The notes under the pieces are model-generated. The model had not been told where the DNA came from. It was given only the letters and a program-made list of their open reading frames with translations, and made no database searches. From the NCBI RefSeq assembly GCF_002043095.1, contig NZ_MVOC01000005.1:124001-188000 (forward strand): 64,000 nt of DNA, written 5' to 3'. Position numbers and translations under genes: made by a program. How positions within the stretch are numbered: position 1 is the stretch's first letter; each line of letters opens with the position of its first letter. Of the stretch, positions 52,356 to 60,283 are shown piece after piece. This DNA is from Mycobacterium sp. AT1 (GTDB lineage: Bacteria > Actinomycetota > Actinomycetes > Mycobacteriales > Mycobacteriaceae).

Positions 52356-54797
52356 TCATGTCGTCACCCACAGTCGCGTGCTGTCCTGGCCGTTGCGTGC
52401 GGTGAAATCTTCGCTGCGAACCATCCCGTTGTCGACGGCCATCGGGAACGCCCTGTCGAAGACATCGCGGTTGCGATTGCCGCTGGCAAGGCGCTTACGC
52501 AGAGACGAGACCGTCTGACCGTTTTCGGCTTTGAGCGCTTCGCAGATTCGCTCTGCCATCTTGAACACCCGTTGGCGTTCTTCGACAATCACGTCGGTCT
52601 TGACGATCTCGCGTTCACCTTCGGCACGACCTCGCGCCAAATTGGCTTCTCGTGCCTTCGACGCCAATTGGTCGAGCACCATCTGACGTGTGAGGTCTGA
52701 AACCGCCATCACCACTTTGGCGCGCTGCCAGTCGACTTCGGTGACCTCGTGCCGTCGTCCTTCCAAGGCCATCAGCGCAGCGGCGATCTTGAGTTGAACC
52801 AGCAGACGGTGTCCGTCGAGAGGGTCGACGTCTGCGAAACCCCGTCGAATCGCGCGTTGAGTCGCCTTAACTTCCTCGGACGCGATCGTTGGGATAATCA
52901 AGATGTCGAACTCTGAGGGATCGACCGGTGTGGCAAGCGCGCCGTTTCGGATCATGTCTTGATCCGAGAGCGGATTGGCGTTCAGTTCCCACCGTCCCAA
53001 GTCGATTCGGGGCGGTTCGGGTGGTTCAACTTCGGGGATGTCGGGATCGGTGGTGGGAAACCACACGAATCGCTGCGGAGTACCGCCATCGGCGTCGTCG
53101 AACAGCGGAGCGGCCCGCAAGGGCTGCACACCCAAGCTCAGACACAATCGGTATCGATTGTCCATCAACACGATTCGCTTGTCTTCACCCGCGTAGTCAA
53201 GTCCGAGGCGTTCTCCGGACCACCCTTCTCGCAAAGTGCTCATGATGGTCGCCCCGCCCCGGCCACCGGTGGCAGCCAGTGTGTCGACTTCGGTGATCTG
53301 CGCCAGCACCGACCATTGCTTGCCGACCTGATTCCACCCGCCCCCGAGCGCCTTGGCTTTGGTGGCGAAGCACTTCGCCAGCCCCTCCCCGCTTCCCGGC
53401 TTGGTGGGTGCGTAGTTGGGGGCAATGCTCAACCAGTCGGCGCTGGCTCGCATCGACGCCGACTTTGAATCACCGCTTCGGCCGACCAGCGCAACGAACA
53501 TGTTCAAGCTGGCGACGCCGCCGACCGTTGGCGGTAGGACCACTTCGGGCGGAATCGCCGAGACAACCCGGGCAAGGGTGTTTCCGAGCATCGACAACGG
53601 GCCGACGAAGCGCGCGTGCGCGAAGTCTCGTAGATCGGTCAGTTGGCCTGATGATGACCAGAACTCAATGAGGTCGGCGCGGACGCTCTCAAGCGGATCG
53701 GCGAAGGCGTCCCGGTTGACCCGTGCGCGAGTGTGGGCCGGATCGGCGCTTTCGGCTTGAGCCGCCGCCCATCGCGCGATCCGGTCGAACTCGCCGGTTC
53801 CCTTGGTTTCGGGCTTCGCTCGATAGAACGCCATCTTGAGGGCGTCGTAGGCGGTGCGAGCTGGAAACCGTCCGATGATTGCTTCACGGAACGCCCACGC
53901 CATGACCTTGGTCATTTCGTCGTGACGGGACTGCCCGCGTTCGACAGCTCTTGTGAAGGTGGTCAGATGGCCTTGCAGCCCGTTGGGTGCGTCGTTGCCG
54001 GTGTGCGCGGCCAGAAACGTGATCAGTTCGGCGGGAGTTTTAGGATCGTCGTTTTGGCCGGCGTTTGAGAGCAGCATGCGCAACACAGCGGGCAGAGGCG
54101 GCACTTCGCCGGTCGTGCGCCATTCGTAGCGACCGCCTTTCGTCGTCGCGTCGGGGTGCGGTGTCGGCGCAAGAATGATGACTCCGTTGCTGCACCTGAC
54201 TTCGCCCCATCGCCCGAATGCACCTGCGCTGTTGCCGAATTCGTCGGCGTCGCACGCGAAGAGATAGTGAGCTCGCGCGCCCGTTACCCGCGTCGAGTGA
54301 ACTGCGCCGGTCTGTAGGGCCGACCAGATTTCGTCTTTCATGTCGTCTGGGCGCTGATCACAGTCGAGGTCGAAGGCGATCAGACCGGATCGCCCAACAT
54401 CTAATGCGATACCGGCGTCGGGATGGTCAGACCACCATCGGCGAATCTGGTCGGGATCGCTTGTCGATTGGTGCTGCCACTTTCGCCCGAGAAGCGAACC
54501 GGGGTTCTTCACGTCGGACGGATCGGTAGGGAGGACGAACAACCCCGCCTCGGCGTAGGCCAGGGCGGTGGTGAGCGCCGACCGTCCAGTCACATCGGGA
54601 ATCGACGGCCCCTCACCCGCCCACGGCGGGGGGTCGTCGTCGGCGTCTGCGGTGCCACCAAAGACCGGAAAGGCCCGCCATTGGGCAATGTCGCGGCGAA
54701 GACGAATAACCGCATCATTGGCCCACTCGACAGTTGTCGACGGTAAATCGAAAACGCCATTCGATAGGTCGACTGTTGACGGGGTTTGGGCTATCAT
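52356..54797 (-). CDS. Bifunctional primase-polymerase plus DUF3987 helicase-like replication protein
   Basis: 813 residues. Residues about 70-245 form an archaeo-eukaryotic primase-polymerase domain (ALAYAEAGLFVLPTDPSDVKNPGSLLGRKWQHQSTSDPDQIRRWW; active-site DLD in LIAFDLDCDQ; HPD..GGRYEWR). From about 395 a DUF3987 helicase-like ATPase follows with a Walker A-like GRSGDSKS (about 436), where the GKS lysine appears one position shifted from the classical form. The C-terminal about 100 residues are a helical tail. It should prime and drive replication of the excised element at the adjacent repeats. Confidence 0.85.
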   Translation of the reverse strand: MIAQTPSTVDLSNGVFDLPSTTVEWANDAVIRLRRDIAQWRAFPVFGGTADADDDPPPWAGEGPSIPDVTGRSALTTALAYAEAGLFVLPTDPSDVKNPGSLLGRKWQHQSTSDPDQIRRWWSDHPDAGIALDVGRSGLIAFDLDCDQRPDDMKDEIWSALQTGAVHSTRVTGARAHYLFACDADEFGNSAGAFGRWGEVRCSNGVIILAPTPHPDATTKGGRYEWRTTGEVPPLPAVLRMLLSNAGQNDDPKTPAELITFLAAHTGNDAPNGLQGHLTTFTRAVERGQSRHDEMTKVMAWAFREAIIGRFPARTAYDALKMAFYRAKPETKGTGEFDRIARWAAAQAESADPAHTRARVNRDAFADPLESVRADLIEFWSSSGQLTDLRDFAHARFVGPLSMLGNTLARVVSAIPPEVVLPPTVGGVASLNMFVALVGRSGDSKSASMRASADWLSIAPNYAPTKPGSGEGLAKCFATKAKALGGGWNQVGKQWSVLAQITEVDTLAATGGRGGATIMSTLREGWSGERLGLDYAGEDKRIVLMDNRYRLCLSLGVQPLRAAPLFDDADGGTPQRFVWFPTTDPDIPEVEPPEPPRIDLGRWELNANPLSDQDMIRNGALATPVDPSEFDILIIPTIASEEVKATQRAIRRGFADVDPLDGHRLLVQLKIAAALMALEGRRHEVTEVDWQRAKVVMAVSDLTRQMVLDQLASKAREANLARGRAEGEREIVKTDVIVEERQRVFKMAERICEALKAENGQTVSSLRKRLASGNRNRDVFDRAFPMAVDNGMVRSEDFTARNGQDSTRLWVTT

Positions 54798-54828
54798 GAT
54801 TGCAGTTCTCCTGGAAGCTGAACTATTT

Positions 54829-54860
54829 GACGGGCCGACCTAGCTTGGGGTCGGCCCGTC
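54829..54860. repeat. Inverted repeat (12-bp arms, 8-bp loop)
   Basis: GACGGGCCGACC and GGTCGGCCCGTC with TAGCTTGG between them, 32 bp before the primase-polymerase start on the minus strand. Could be a terminator for the leftward transcript of the upstream genes or an operator. Confidence 0.55.
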
Positions 54861-55010
54861 GCTCTGTAGGGGGACCAATTTACTCCGGTACCACGCGGTA
54901 CCCCGGGGCATTGGCGCGTGTCGATGACCCGAAACCCTTTGCCGCACTGGTATTCTGGGCAGTGCCACCAACCTGGTGGTGCACCCAAGGGATTGTCTTC
55001 CCGATTCCGA

Positions 55011-55050
55011 ACTGACCTCGCGTGTTGCGCAAACAGCACGCGAGGTCAGT
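55011..55050. terminator. Inverted repeat (14-bp arms, 12-base loop) after the capsid-side regulator genes
   Basis: ACTGACCTCGCGTG and CACGCGAGGTCAGT with a 12-base loop, 32 bp after the stop of the 263-residue gene on the minus strand. It is a good bidirectional terminator candidate separating the two leftward transcription units. Confidence 0.6.
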
Positions 55051-55081
55051 TTGCCTTCGACCAAATTATTTCAGCAATGTT

Positions 55082-55873
55082 TTAGTCGATTGTGTCGTCG
55101 GGATCGGAGATCATTCCGCCCGAAATACCGTGCCGTTCACAGTAGGACTTCCAGCAGTTGCCGCACACTGCGACGAACACGATTACGTCGGCTCGCACAA
55201 TCGGCAGCAAGGTCGAATCCGACCACATTGCGCCGTCGCAGAAACCGCCGTTGAGCCGAAGATCGCACATCTTGTGGCGGCTCTCCTTGGCGACGAACGC
55301 GTTCAGTTCCGCCTGGCTCGCAACCGGTGTCCGCTCGAACGGGTAGCGCGCCAAGATCGCGTAGGTGCGCGTGTCAGGTGTCGCGCCAGTCGAGGTTGGC
55401 GACTCGACTGTGAACCCGGTCGGATGGGAGGTTGGTCGTCCCGCTGGCGCTTCGAATTCGCGGAAGTAGTCAGCAACTGCACGGTCGGCGATGGCACGAA
55501 ATTTCCCGAGTCGATCACCAGCGATGTGCACGGCCATGAACTTCGCCGTATCACCAACACTGACGAAGCGCGCTTCGGTCAGTTCATGCGACAGCAGCAT
55601 TCCGACCTCGAACTGGTCGGCTAGCGCCGAGCCGGTCTCTTCGTCTTCGGTCAGCATCGGGAACCGCACGGCGGCATCGGCCAGTGCCGTCGTACCGTGC
55701 CGTTGAGCCAGGGCGACGAAGCGTGCTCGTTGTGGTGCGTCGAGCTTCTGTCGTACATCGGCCAACCGCTGCTCGGCCTTCTTGCGGCGTAGTGCTGCCA
55801 AACGCTCGTCGGGTGTCATGTCGTGGTTCTCCGATTCTTCGAAGTTGTCGGGTTGTTCGTTTCGGTCGGTCAT
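55082..55873 (-). CDS. Uncharacterised element protein (263 residues)
   Basis: 263 residues. The first 45 are charged and helical (RLAALRRKKAEQRLADVRQKLD). A central alpha/beta region follows, with cysteine pairs near the C-terminus (CDLRLNGGFCDG and VAVCGNCWKSYC), suggesting a zinc-binding end. No known domain assignable by eye. It overlaps the 101-residue gene by 4 bp (ATGA at 55870). Together they form a small early-type operon. Transcription regulator or replication accessory are possible; unknown. Confidence 0.6.
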   Translation of the reverse strand: MTDRNEQPDNFEESENHDMTPDERLAALRRKKAEQRLADVRQKLDAPQRARFVALAQRHGTTALADAAVRFPMLTEDEETGSALADQFEVGMLLSHELTEARFVSVGDTAKFMAVHIAGDRLGKFRAIADRAVADYFREFEAPAGRPTSHPTGFTVESPTSTGATPDTRTYAILARYPFERTPVASQAELNAFVAKESRHKMCDLRLNGGFCDGAMWSDSTLLPIVRADVIVFVAVCGNCWKSYCERHGISGGMISDPDDTID

Positions 55874-56175
55874 GAGCGTTGCTGCGACTCGGGCGCGTTG
55901 CGTCGCGTGCTCAACACAATGAAGTCGTAAAGCTGCCGATCGCTGTAATGCGCGCTATGGGCAATCACGTTGTACGCAAGTTGCTTTTTGTGAGTTGCGC
56001 GTCGAATGAAGTGTTCTGACACTTCGATCCCAAATAGCTCATTGGCCCGTTCGGCGGCGCGTTTTGGCCCTTTGGAGAAACGCTCGGCAGAATACCCTTC
56101 GCGGGTCGCTTTTTCTTCAGGTGACAATTCGAAATCCACGCCTGGGGCTAGCGGGCGGGTAGTCGTGAGAGACAT
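55870..56175 (-). CDS. Small helical protein, possible DNA-binding or excisionase-like
   Basis: ATG 56175 gives 101 residues, with GAAAGG about 12 bases upstream; ATG 56223 adds 16 residues and has a poorer ribosome site. The middle SAERFSKGPKRAAERANELFGIEVSEHFIRRATHKKQLAYNVI looks like a small helical DNA-binding domain, and YSDRQLYDFIVLSTR follows. The size, first position in the operon and proximity to an 18-bp palindrome suggest a repressor or excisionase. Not recognised with certainty. Confidence 0.5.
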   Translation of the reverse strand: MSLTTTRPLAPGVDFELSPEEKATREGYSAERFSKGPKRAAERANELFGIEVSEHFIRRATHKKQLAYNVIAHSAHYSDRQLYDFIVLSTRRNAPESQQRS

Positions 56176-56223
56176 TGTCGGAGTTGACCTTTCGGGACTT
56201 GCGTGCTGCTTCTGTGGTGCCAT

Positions 56224-56637
56224 GACTTCTAACTAAGGCACCACTTTAATGCTGCCTATTGCCATTAATCGACCCCTCAAGTGCAGGCAAATGGAAGTCT
56301 CATTAAACCCTTAGTCTATTTGGGCTAGCCCAAATCATTTCGACCGTTTAAGATTCTCGACCTTTATCGCATTCGGTCGAAAATGAGAAATGCGCGCGAA
56401 ATGCGAATTGCAATTCTTCTGGCCTTGTGTAAACAGCCGAGCCCAACGGGTCACCCCGGCCGCAACAAGTTCTGCGGCCGGTTGCCCGCTGGCGTACGGC
56501 CATGGCGGGGTGGTCGAGACCCCTTCCAGGGGTGCGGTTGTGCTCCGAAGGGCACCACGGGTTCGCGGTAGCACGCCGACCAGTTGGGTTCGGTCTCACT
56601 CACGGCTTGGCGCTCGACGCCCCGGTCGGCCGGATGC
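56224..56637. other. Regulatory region between the early and capsid modules
   Basis: About 400 bp with no gene I can support. The left half (56224-56420) is AT-rich and contains an 18-bp palindrome and a near-inverted repeat CATTTCGACC/GGTCGAAAATG (56336-56386), likely the promoter and operator of the leftward early operon. The right half is GC-rich; overlapping short frames of 50-80 residues on both strands cannot be ranked (for example 56451-56603 on the minus strand). Confidence 0.5.
56318..56335. promoter_or_regulatory. Perfect 18-bp palindrome, likely operator
   Basis: ATTTGGGCTAGCCCAAAT is fully symmetric, lies in AT-rich DNA 143-160 bp upstream of the 101-residue gene and contrasts with the GC-rich surroundings. 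A dimeric repressor would bind it. Confidence 0.6.
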
Positions 56638-57078
56638 TCATCGACGCACCCGGCGTGCGGCGCGCACTTGGCCTCGGTAGCCCTTGGTGATCGCCTTGGC
56701 GTCGCGATGTGCGGCGCGGGGATCGAACTTCGGGGCATTGAGCCGGGAAGCCGGAAACGCCGAAGCGCGCAACGTGGTCATCTTCCGATGATCGGCAGCC
56801 GCACGCGCGACGTAGGCGCGCTCGATTCGTCGCCGCGCTGGTGCGGTGCGGGTAGTGCTCGACGGTCGAACTTGGCTGGCGACGACTACCGCCGCAACGA
56901 CCACACCCGCCTTGGCGGTCTTTGTGGCGACTCGGCGCGCTCGCTGACGGCGCAGAGCTGCCCTTCGCGCAGCCTCAGGAGTGGGAACAGCGCGGCCTGT
57001 GGACGAAGACGTCGACCCGCCAGGTGCCGACGCGAAGCGTCCACGGGAATCCCGGACGAATCGACGGTGAGCGGACAC
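56638..57078 (-). CDS. Arginine-rich capsid-module protein
   Basis: GTG 57078 gives 146 residues; a TTG at 57138 in frame is possible. The start RRFVRDSRGRFASAPGG is typical of small actinophage structural-module proteins. It has many Arg/Lys (RRAALRRQRARRVATKTAKAG), a short hydrophobic segment (VVVAAVVVASQV, about 65-77) and a basic C-terminus. Suggests nucleic-acid binding or capsid-interior function. No ribosome site is evident, so translation coupling to the 42-residue gene upstream may be needed. Confidence 0.5.
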   Translation of the reverse strand: MSAHRRFVRDSRGRFASAPGGSTSSSTGRAVPTPEAARRAALRRQRARRVATKTAKAGVVVAAVVVASQVRPSSTTRTAPARRRIERAYVARAAADHRKMTTLRASAFPASRLNAPKFDPRAAHRDAKAITKGYRGQVRAARRVRR

Positions 57079-57091
57079 GGGAGGAATCCAG

Positions 57092-57220
57092 TCAGTTTTT
57101 CTTGCGCGGCCGTGCGCTGGACTTTGCGCGCCGACCAACTTTGGTGTTCCCCTTGCCGCGCGCCTGTTTGGAAAACTTGGCTCGCGCCGCCTTCTGGGCT
57201 TTGGTCGGTTTCCTCGCCAT
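57092..57220 (-). CDS. Very small basic protein (42 residues)
   Basis: ATG 57220 opens a 42-residue frame beginning MARKPTKAQKAARAKF and ending in RPRKKN. About a third of the residues are Lys or Arg and it contains no acidic residue. The size and charge suggest binding to DNA, RNA or the capsid shell. It is bracketed by the 82-residue gene and the Arg-rich gene on the same strand, both in the capsid module. Short and composition-biased, so not certain, but the frame agrees with the neighbours' spacing. Confidence 0.55.
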   Translation of the reverse strand: MARKPTKAQKAARAKFSKQARGKGNTKVGRRAKSSARPRKKN

Positions 57221-57287
57221 GTGTCACGTCCTCAGCGGTGGTTCGGGTAGGGGGTAAGCGATGACATGCGCCGTCGTTGGCAGCCGT

Positions 57288-57536
57288 TCACCCCAAACGC
57301 TCGACGTCGCCCTCGTTGCCGGTGTGTCCGAACGCTCGCGGGCCGACGTCGGCCGGATCGCGCATGATGCCGTCGCGGTGGGCACGGTTGACCAGCGGCG
57401 CGACGTCGGCACGGTTGCGCGATGGTCCCGGCCCGAACTCCGAAGCTCCGTCCCGTTCGCCACGGCCACGTTTGGCGTCGGCCATCGCGTCGAGCACGTG
57501 TTGGGGCATGTGGGTGTTGACTGAAATGAAACCCAT
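57288..57536 (-). CDS. Small hydrophilic protein next to the capsid gene (82 residues)
   Basis: ATG 57536 gives 82 residues beginning MGFISVNTHMPQHVLDAMADAKRGRGERDG. It starts 23 bp after the capsid stop. Hydrophilic, glycine- and arginine-rich, without recognisable domain. Could be a scaffold, decoration or head-completion factor; inferred from position alone. Confidence 0.5.
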   Translation of the reverse strand: MGFISVNTHMPQHVLDAMADAKRGRGERDGASEFGPGPSRNRADVAPLVNRAHRDGIMRDPADVGPRAFGHTGNEGDVERLG

Positions 57537-57559
57537 TGCGCTATTCCTGATTCCGTCGA

Positions 57560-58741
57560 CTACGTCGCGATGACCGGTGGCACATAGGTGGAGCCGGTGC
57601 CAATTTGGACGGCGACCGCCGCGCCCCGCTGACGCACACCGACGCCAAACGACCGGATGTAGGTCGAATCGGTGATCGGATAAGCGTTCACTCCGGCGAC
57701 CGCCAGCAGACCTCGGTACGACTCGATCGGATGTTCCCGAACGCCGACGACGTTGGCGATCGAGTTTGGCCCGCCCGTGGCTACTACAGCTACGTAGCCC
57801 TGCGGAATGAATTCTGTCTGCACCAGGAGCGCCGGTCCGAGGGAGCCAAGGCACTCAACGCCAAAAACGGTCCCTTCGACGGGTTCGCCGACAATGTTGT
57901 CCGGCGTGAGGTAACTCGGCGCAGATTTCGACGGTACAAAAGAATACTTCGACATGATGTTGCTCGACGGACGTGACTCTTCGCCCTGTCTGAAGGTCTG
58001 AATCTGCTCGCTTTCGATCTCCGAGGCGAGAATCAGAATCTTTGAATCAGGCGTGCGTCCGTATCCGTGCTGACGAATGAGTCGGATCGAGTCCTCAAGA
58101 TCGCCTGAGTCGATCTGCGTTGCGCCCGACTTGATGTAGTGGGTCTCTGTTCCATCAAATGAACGATTCAAATAATCGGGTGGAATTTGGCCGTCCGCCG
58201 AATACAGACCACGGCATTGGATGCCTTCGGCGTTGGTGCGCGGCTGCGGGTCCAACAACCGTTTCAGGATGGTGCCGGTGACCAGTCGGTTGTCGGAATG
58301 CATGATCGAGTTCACGTGCGCATAGACCTGATCGGCTGTCATCTTTCGAAGGGCTTGCCAGGTGAACGCCGACCGTAGGCCGAAGTCGCCGAAATCGTAG
58401 CCAAGCATCAGAACGTTCGACGGAACGTTGGCGGCGTTCGGGATTCCATATTCGGTCAGTCGTTCCATGGGCGGCGAACTGACGCCTTGCGGGATTGCCT
58501 CGCCGGGGACCGTTGTGCGAAAAGATAAAAGGTCCGCGATAGACGACCGGTGAGCGTTGTGAGCTTCGAAGCCAGCAACGACGGTTTCCCACACCGTGTT
58601 GAGGTCGACGCCGTCGATGGTGTGGGTGACCAGGGCATCGCCAGTCGACCCGATGCCCATTTGAGTGGGCACAGTTGCGCCAAATGGCGGATTGGCGCGG
58701 AATGCGGCGATCGTCGCTTCCAGATCGAGAGTCGTGGTCAT
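57560..58741 (-). CDS. Major capsid protein (HK97-fold-like)
   Basis: ATG 58741, preceded by GAGG, gives 393 residues. The N-terminus (TTTLDLEATIAAFRANPPFGATVPTQMG) lacks a long cleavable delta domain. The C-terminal half ends SYRGLLAVAGVNAYPITDSTYIRSFGVGVRQRGAAVAVQIG, a pattern typical of phage coat proteins of the HK97 fold in actinophages, and the central segment has LTPDNIVGEPVEGTVFGVECLGSLGPALLVQ. No protease, scaffold or portal gene was identified beside it. Would allow the element to form its own, probably smaller, head if a helper supplies the rest. Confidence 0.8.
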   Translation of the reverse strand: MTTTLDLEATIAAFRANPPFGATVPTQMGIGSTGDALVTHTIDGVDLNTVWETVVAGFEAHNAHRSSIADLLSFRTTVPGEAIPQGVSSPPMERLTEYGIPNAANVPSNVLMLGYDFGDFGLRSAFTWQALRKMTADQVYAHVNSIMHSDNRLVTGTILKRLLDPQPRTNAEGIQCRGLYSADGQIPPDYLNRSFDGTETHYIKSGATQIDSGDLEDSIRLIRQHGYGRTPDSKILILASEIESEQIQTFRQGEESRPSSNIMSKYSFVPSKSAPSYLTPDNIVGEPVEGTVFGVECLGSLGPALLVQTEFIPQGYVAVVATGGPNSIANVVGVREHPIESYRGLLAVAGVNAYPITDSTYIRSFGVGVRQRGAAVAVQIGTGSTYVPPVIAT

Positions 58742-59110
58742 CGGTGAAACCTCACGTCGTGGGCGCGCGGTGCTGCGCCAATCAGCCCAGTTTACGTGGC
58801 AATTCATCAAACACATTGTCTAGCAACAGTATTCGGCGTTTTAGCACCACTTGAGAGGTAGTCGGGTAACGCGTGATCGCAGTTGCGGGGCGCTTGCGCC
58901 CATGGCGACCCCGCCAGATGCCTCGCAGTGGCCGAGCTGACGCGTCAACGGCCTTTGCTGGACGTGGCGCTAACGTGGCGCTGACCGGGGGACTGGTGGG
59001 CAACTGGGACGCAAGTGCATCGCAAGTGCCAATCAAGCGCTCTAGCTGCGACTATACGGGTCAACACGACGCGCCCTGAAGTCGCCAGACAACCCACTTT
59101 CAGGCGTTGG
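58742..59110. other. Non-coding right end of element 1
   Basis: No gene is supported. It contains the capsid promoter region on the minus strand (possible TTTGAT and TAAACT boxes near 58790-58815), and the 11-bp doublet near 58964. It should hold the right-hand attachment control DNA. Confidence 0.5.
58964..58984 (+). repeat. Right arm-type doublet of element 1
   Basis: GTGGCGCTAA, C, GTGGCGCTGA: two copies of TGGCGCT at 11-bp spacing, in the same orientation as the left doublet, 127 bp before att copy 2. Confidence 0.5.
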
Positions 59111-59159
59111 ACCGGCCTGCAAAGCCGTTTACACGGGTTCGAATCCCGTCATCCGCTCG
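59111..59159 (+). repeat. att copy 2 (junction between elements 1 and 2)
   Basis: Identical over 49 bases to the tRNA-Cys 3' end at 46884-46932. There is no 5' half, so it is not a tRNA gene. It shares three further bases (CGT) with copy 3 but not copy 1. Confidence 0.92.
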
Positions 59160-59230
59160 CGTGTATCACCGCAGCTAGAGCGGCACTTCTGGCCTCCGCC
59201 AGGGTGCGGCTCTAGCCGCGTTCGGAACGT

Positions 59231-59252
59231 TCTGTACCCCATCCGTACCCCA
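59231..59252 (+). repeat. Left arm-type doublet of element 2
   Basis: Two GTACCCC units at 11-bp spacing (GTACCCC-ATCC-GTACCCC), 72 bp inside att copy 2. Repeated at 61561-61582 with a single mismatch in 22 bases. Confidence 0.65.
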
Positions 59253-59422
59253 TTGGAAAACGGCGCCCCCGACGACGGGTTAGCCGGCCGCGAGGCTCTG
59301 CGCGTTTGCTGATTTGGCTCGCAAATTGTGCGCCGTCGCCAGCGATTGACCCGCCAACACGATAGCCGAACATCAACCGCCCTGGCGGGGGATTCGGCGG
59401 GGAACGTAGTCAGTTTGCGAGC

Positions 59423-60277
59423 TTAACTAGTTTCCTTGATATCGGGCTGGCTAAGTAGATGTTCCGTAGGGACCAGACTGTTGGCCCACGCTTTGAATTC
59501 TTCGATGCTCTCTGATTCCAATAAATTCCTCTGAACCGCACCCAGCATCAAATAACGATATTCTAGGTTTCGCGTGTGACTTTGCCATAGAAGAAGTAAT
59601 ATCGGCACGAAAGACAAAAACCAAAGCAGTGATGTAGTAGAAGCGACGAATACTGCAACTACCGCTAAAGGCGGGCATATAGCTAATCGAAATTGACTCT
59701 CGGCCTTTAATCGATCAGCCTCCGTAAATAGCTGCGGCTCCTGATTGAGCAGCAACGTGGCGGGCAGCTTGATCTCCTCGTCTAAGCTTTCACGAGCGGC
59801 ACGTGCTTGATCCTCTACTTCTTCCTCATAATTGGGGGTGGTACCGTCTGGATATTTGTACGCGTAGGCGTACATGCGATTTCTTGCGATATCGCAAAGT
59901 TTATCGAGTGGATCGCGACCATAATTGATGAAGATGCGAGGTAGGCGCTTATTCGGAGTGCCGTCAGGATTGACGGTGCGAACCATGGCATACCGGTAAG
60001 CCCCCTGCCACACCTTATCGATCGCCCATTCAATCATCGGTGATACAGATTGCGACACCGCGCCGACAAGGTAGGCAACGATCCCGATAGCTAGACCAAT
60101 CCAGATTGGACCGGCTGATTTGCCGAGGTCGTAGATTGCACCGGCAATATCATTGGTTGGCCTGATGGTGAGGTCTGGTTTGAGCACAATCCATAAGAAA
60201 ACCAGCCAGAGGTAACCGGCGGTCAATGGGGCGCGCAGGTCGCGAAAACCTGGCAACGCCGAGGCGAGTATCTGCAC
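59423..60277 (-). CDS. Four-helix membrane protein of the element 2 cassette
   Basis: GTG 60277, 6 bp after the middle gene, gives 284 residues. Two N-terminal membrane helices (about 18-34 and 58-76), a soluble middle of about 115 residues with charged helices, and two more helices (about 200-235). The C-terminal 45 residues are soluble. No catalytic motif. Base composition is unlike the host. Third gene of the cassette; function unknown, with a pore- or membrane-sensing role conceivable. Confidence 0.65.
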   Translation of the reverse strand: MQILASALPGFRDLRAPLTAGYLWLVFLWIVLKPDLTIRPTNDIAGAIYDLGKSAGPIWIGLAIGIVAYLVGAVSQSVSPMIEWAIDKVWQGAYRYAMVRTVNPDGTPNKRLPRIFINYGRDPLDKLCDIARNRMYAYAYKYPDGTTPNYEEEVEDQARAARESLDEEIKLPATLLLNQEPQLFTEADRLKAESQFRLAICPPLAVVAVFVASTTSLLWFLSFVPILLLLWQSHTRNLEYRYLMLGAVQRNLLESESIEEFKAWANSLVPTEHLLSQPDIKETS

Positions 60278-60283
60278 TGTAGA

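Larger units (their letters stand above)
46884..59159. mobile_element. Integrative phage-satellite-like element 1 (tRNA-Cys)
   Basis: A 12.3-kb unit bounded by 49-bp direct repeats of the tRNA-Cys 3' end. It holds an uncharacterised plus-strand gene next to attL and 12 minus-strand genes: integrase, UDG-like, serine recombinase, zinc-motif protein, primase-polymerase, three regulators or small proteins, Arg-rich and basic small proteins, an 82-residue protein and a major capsid protein. No portal, large terminase, protease, tail or lysis gene is seen. Architecture recalls phiRv-type elements of M. tuberculosis and capsid-encoding satellites, which need a helper phage. Paired 11-bp repeats sit at both ends. 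Confidence 0.85.

Noticed and set aside
54841..55040. Coding region in the gap before the primase-polymerase gene
   Set aside because: Short frames on both strands share the inverted repeats and have no ribosome site; the stretch reads as regulatory DNA.
56451..56603. Possible 50-residue minus-strand protein in the element regulatory region
   Set aside because: Several overlapping short frames of similar quality exist and none has supporting context, so it was not listed as a gene.
59111..59159. Second tRNA-Cys gene
   Set aside because: Only the 3' half of the tRNA is present; no acceptor 5' strand or D-arm precedes it. It is an att site.
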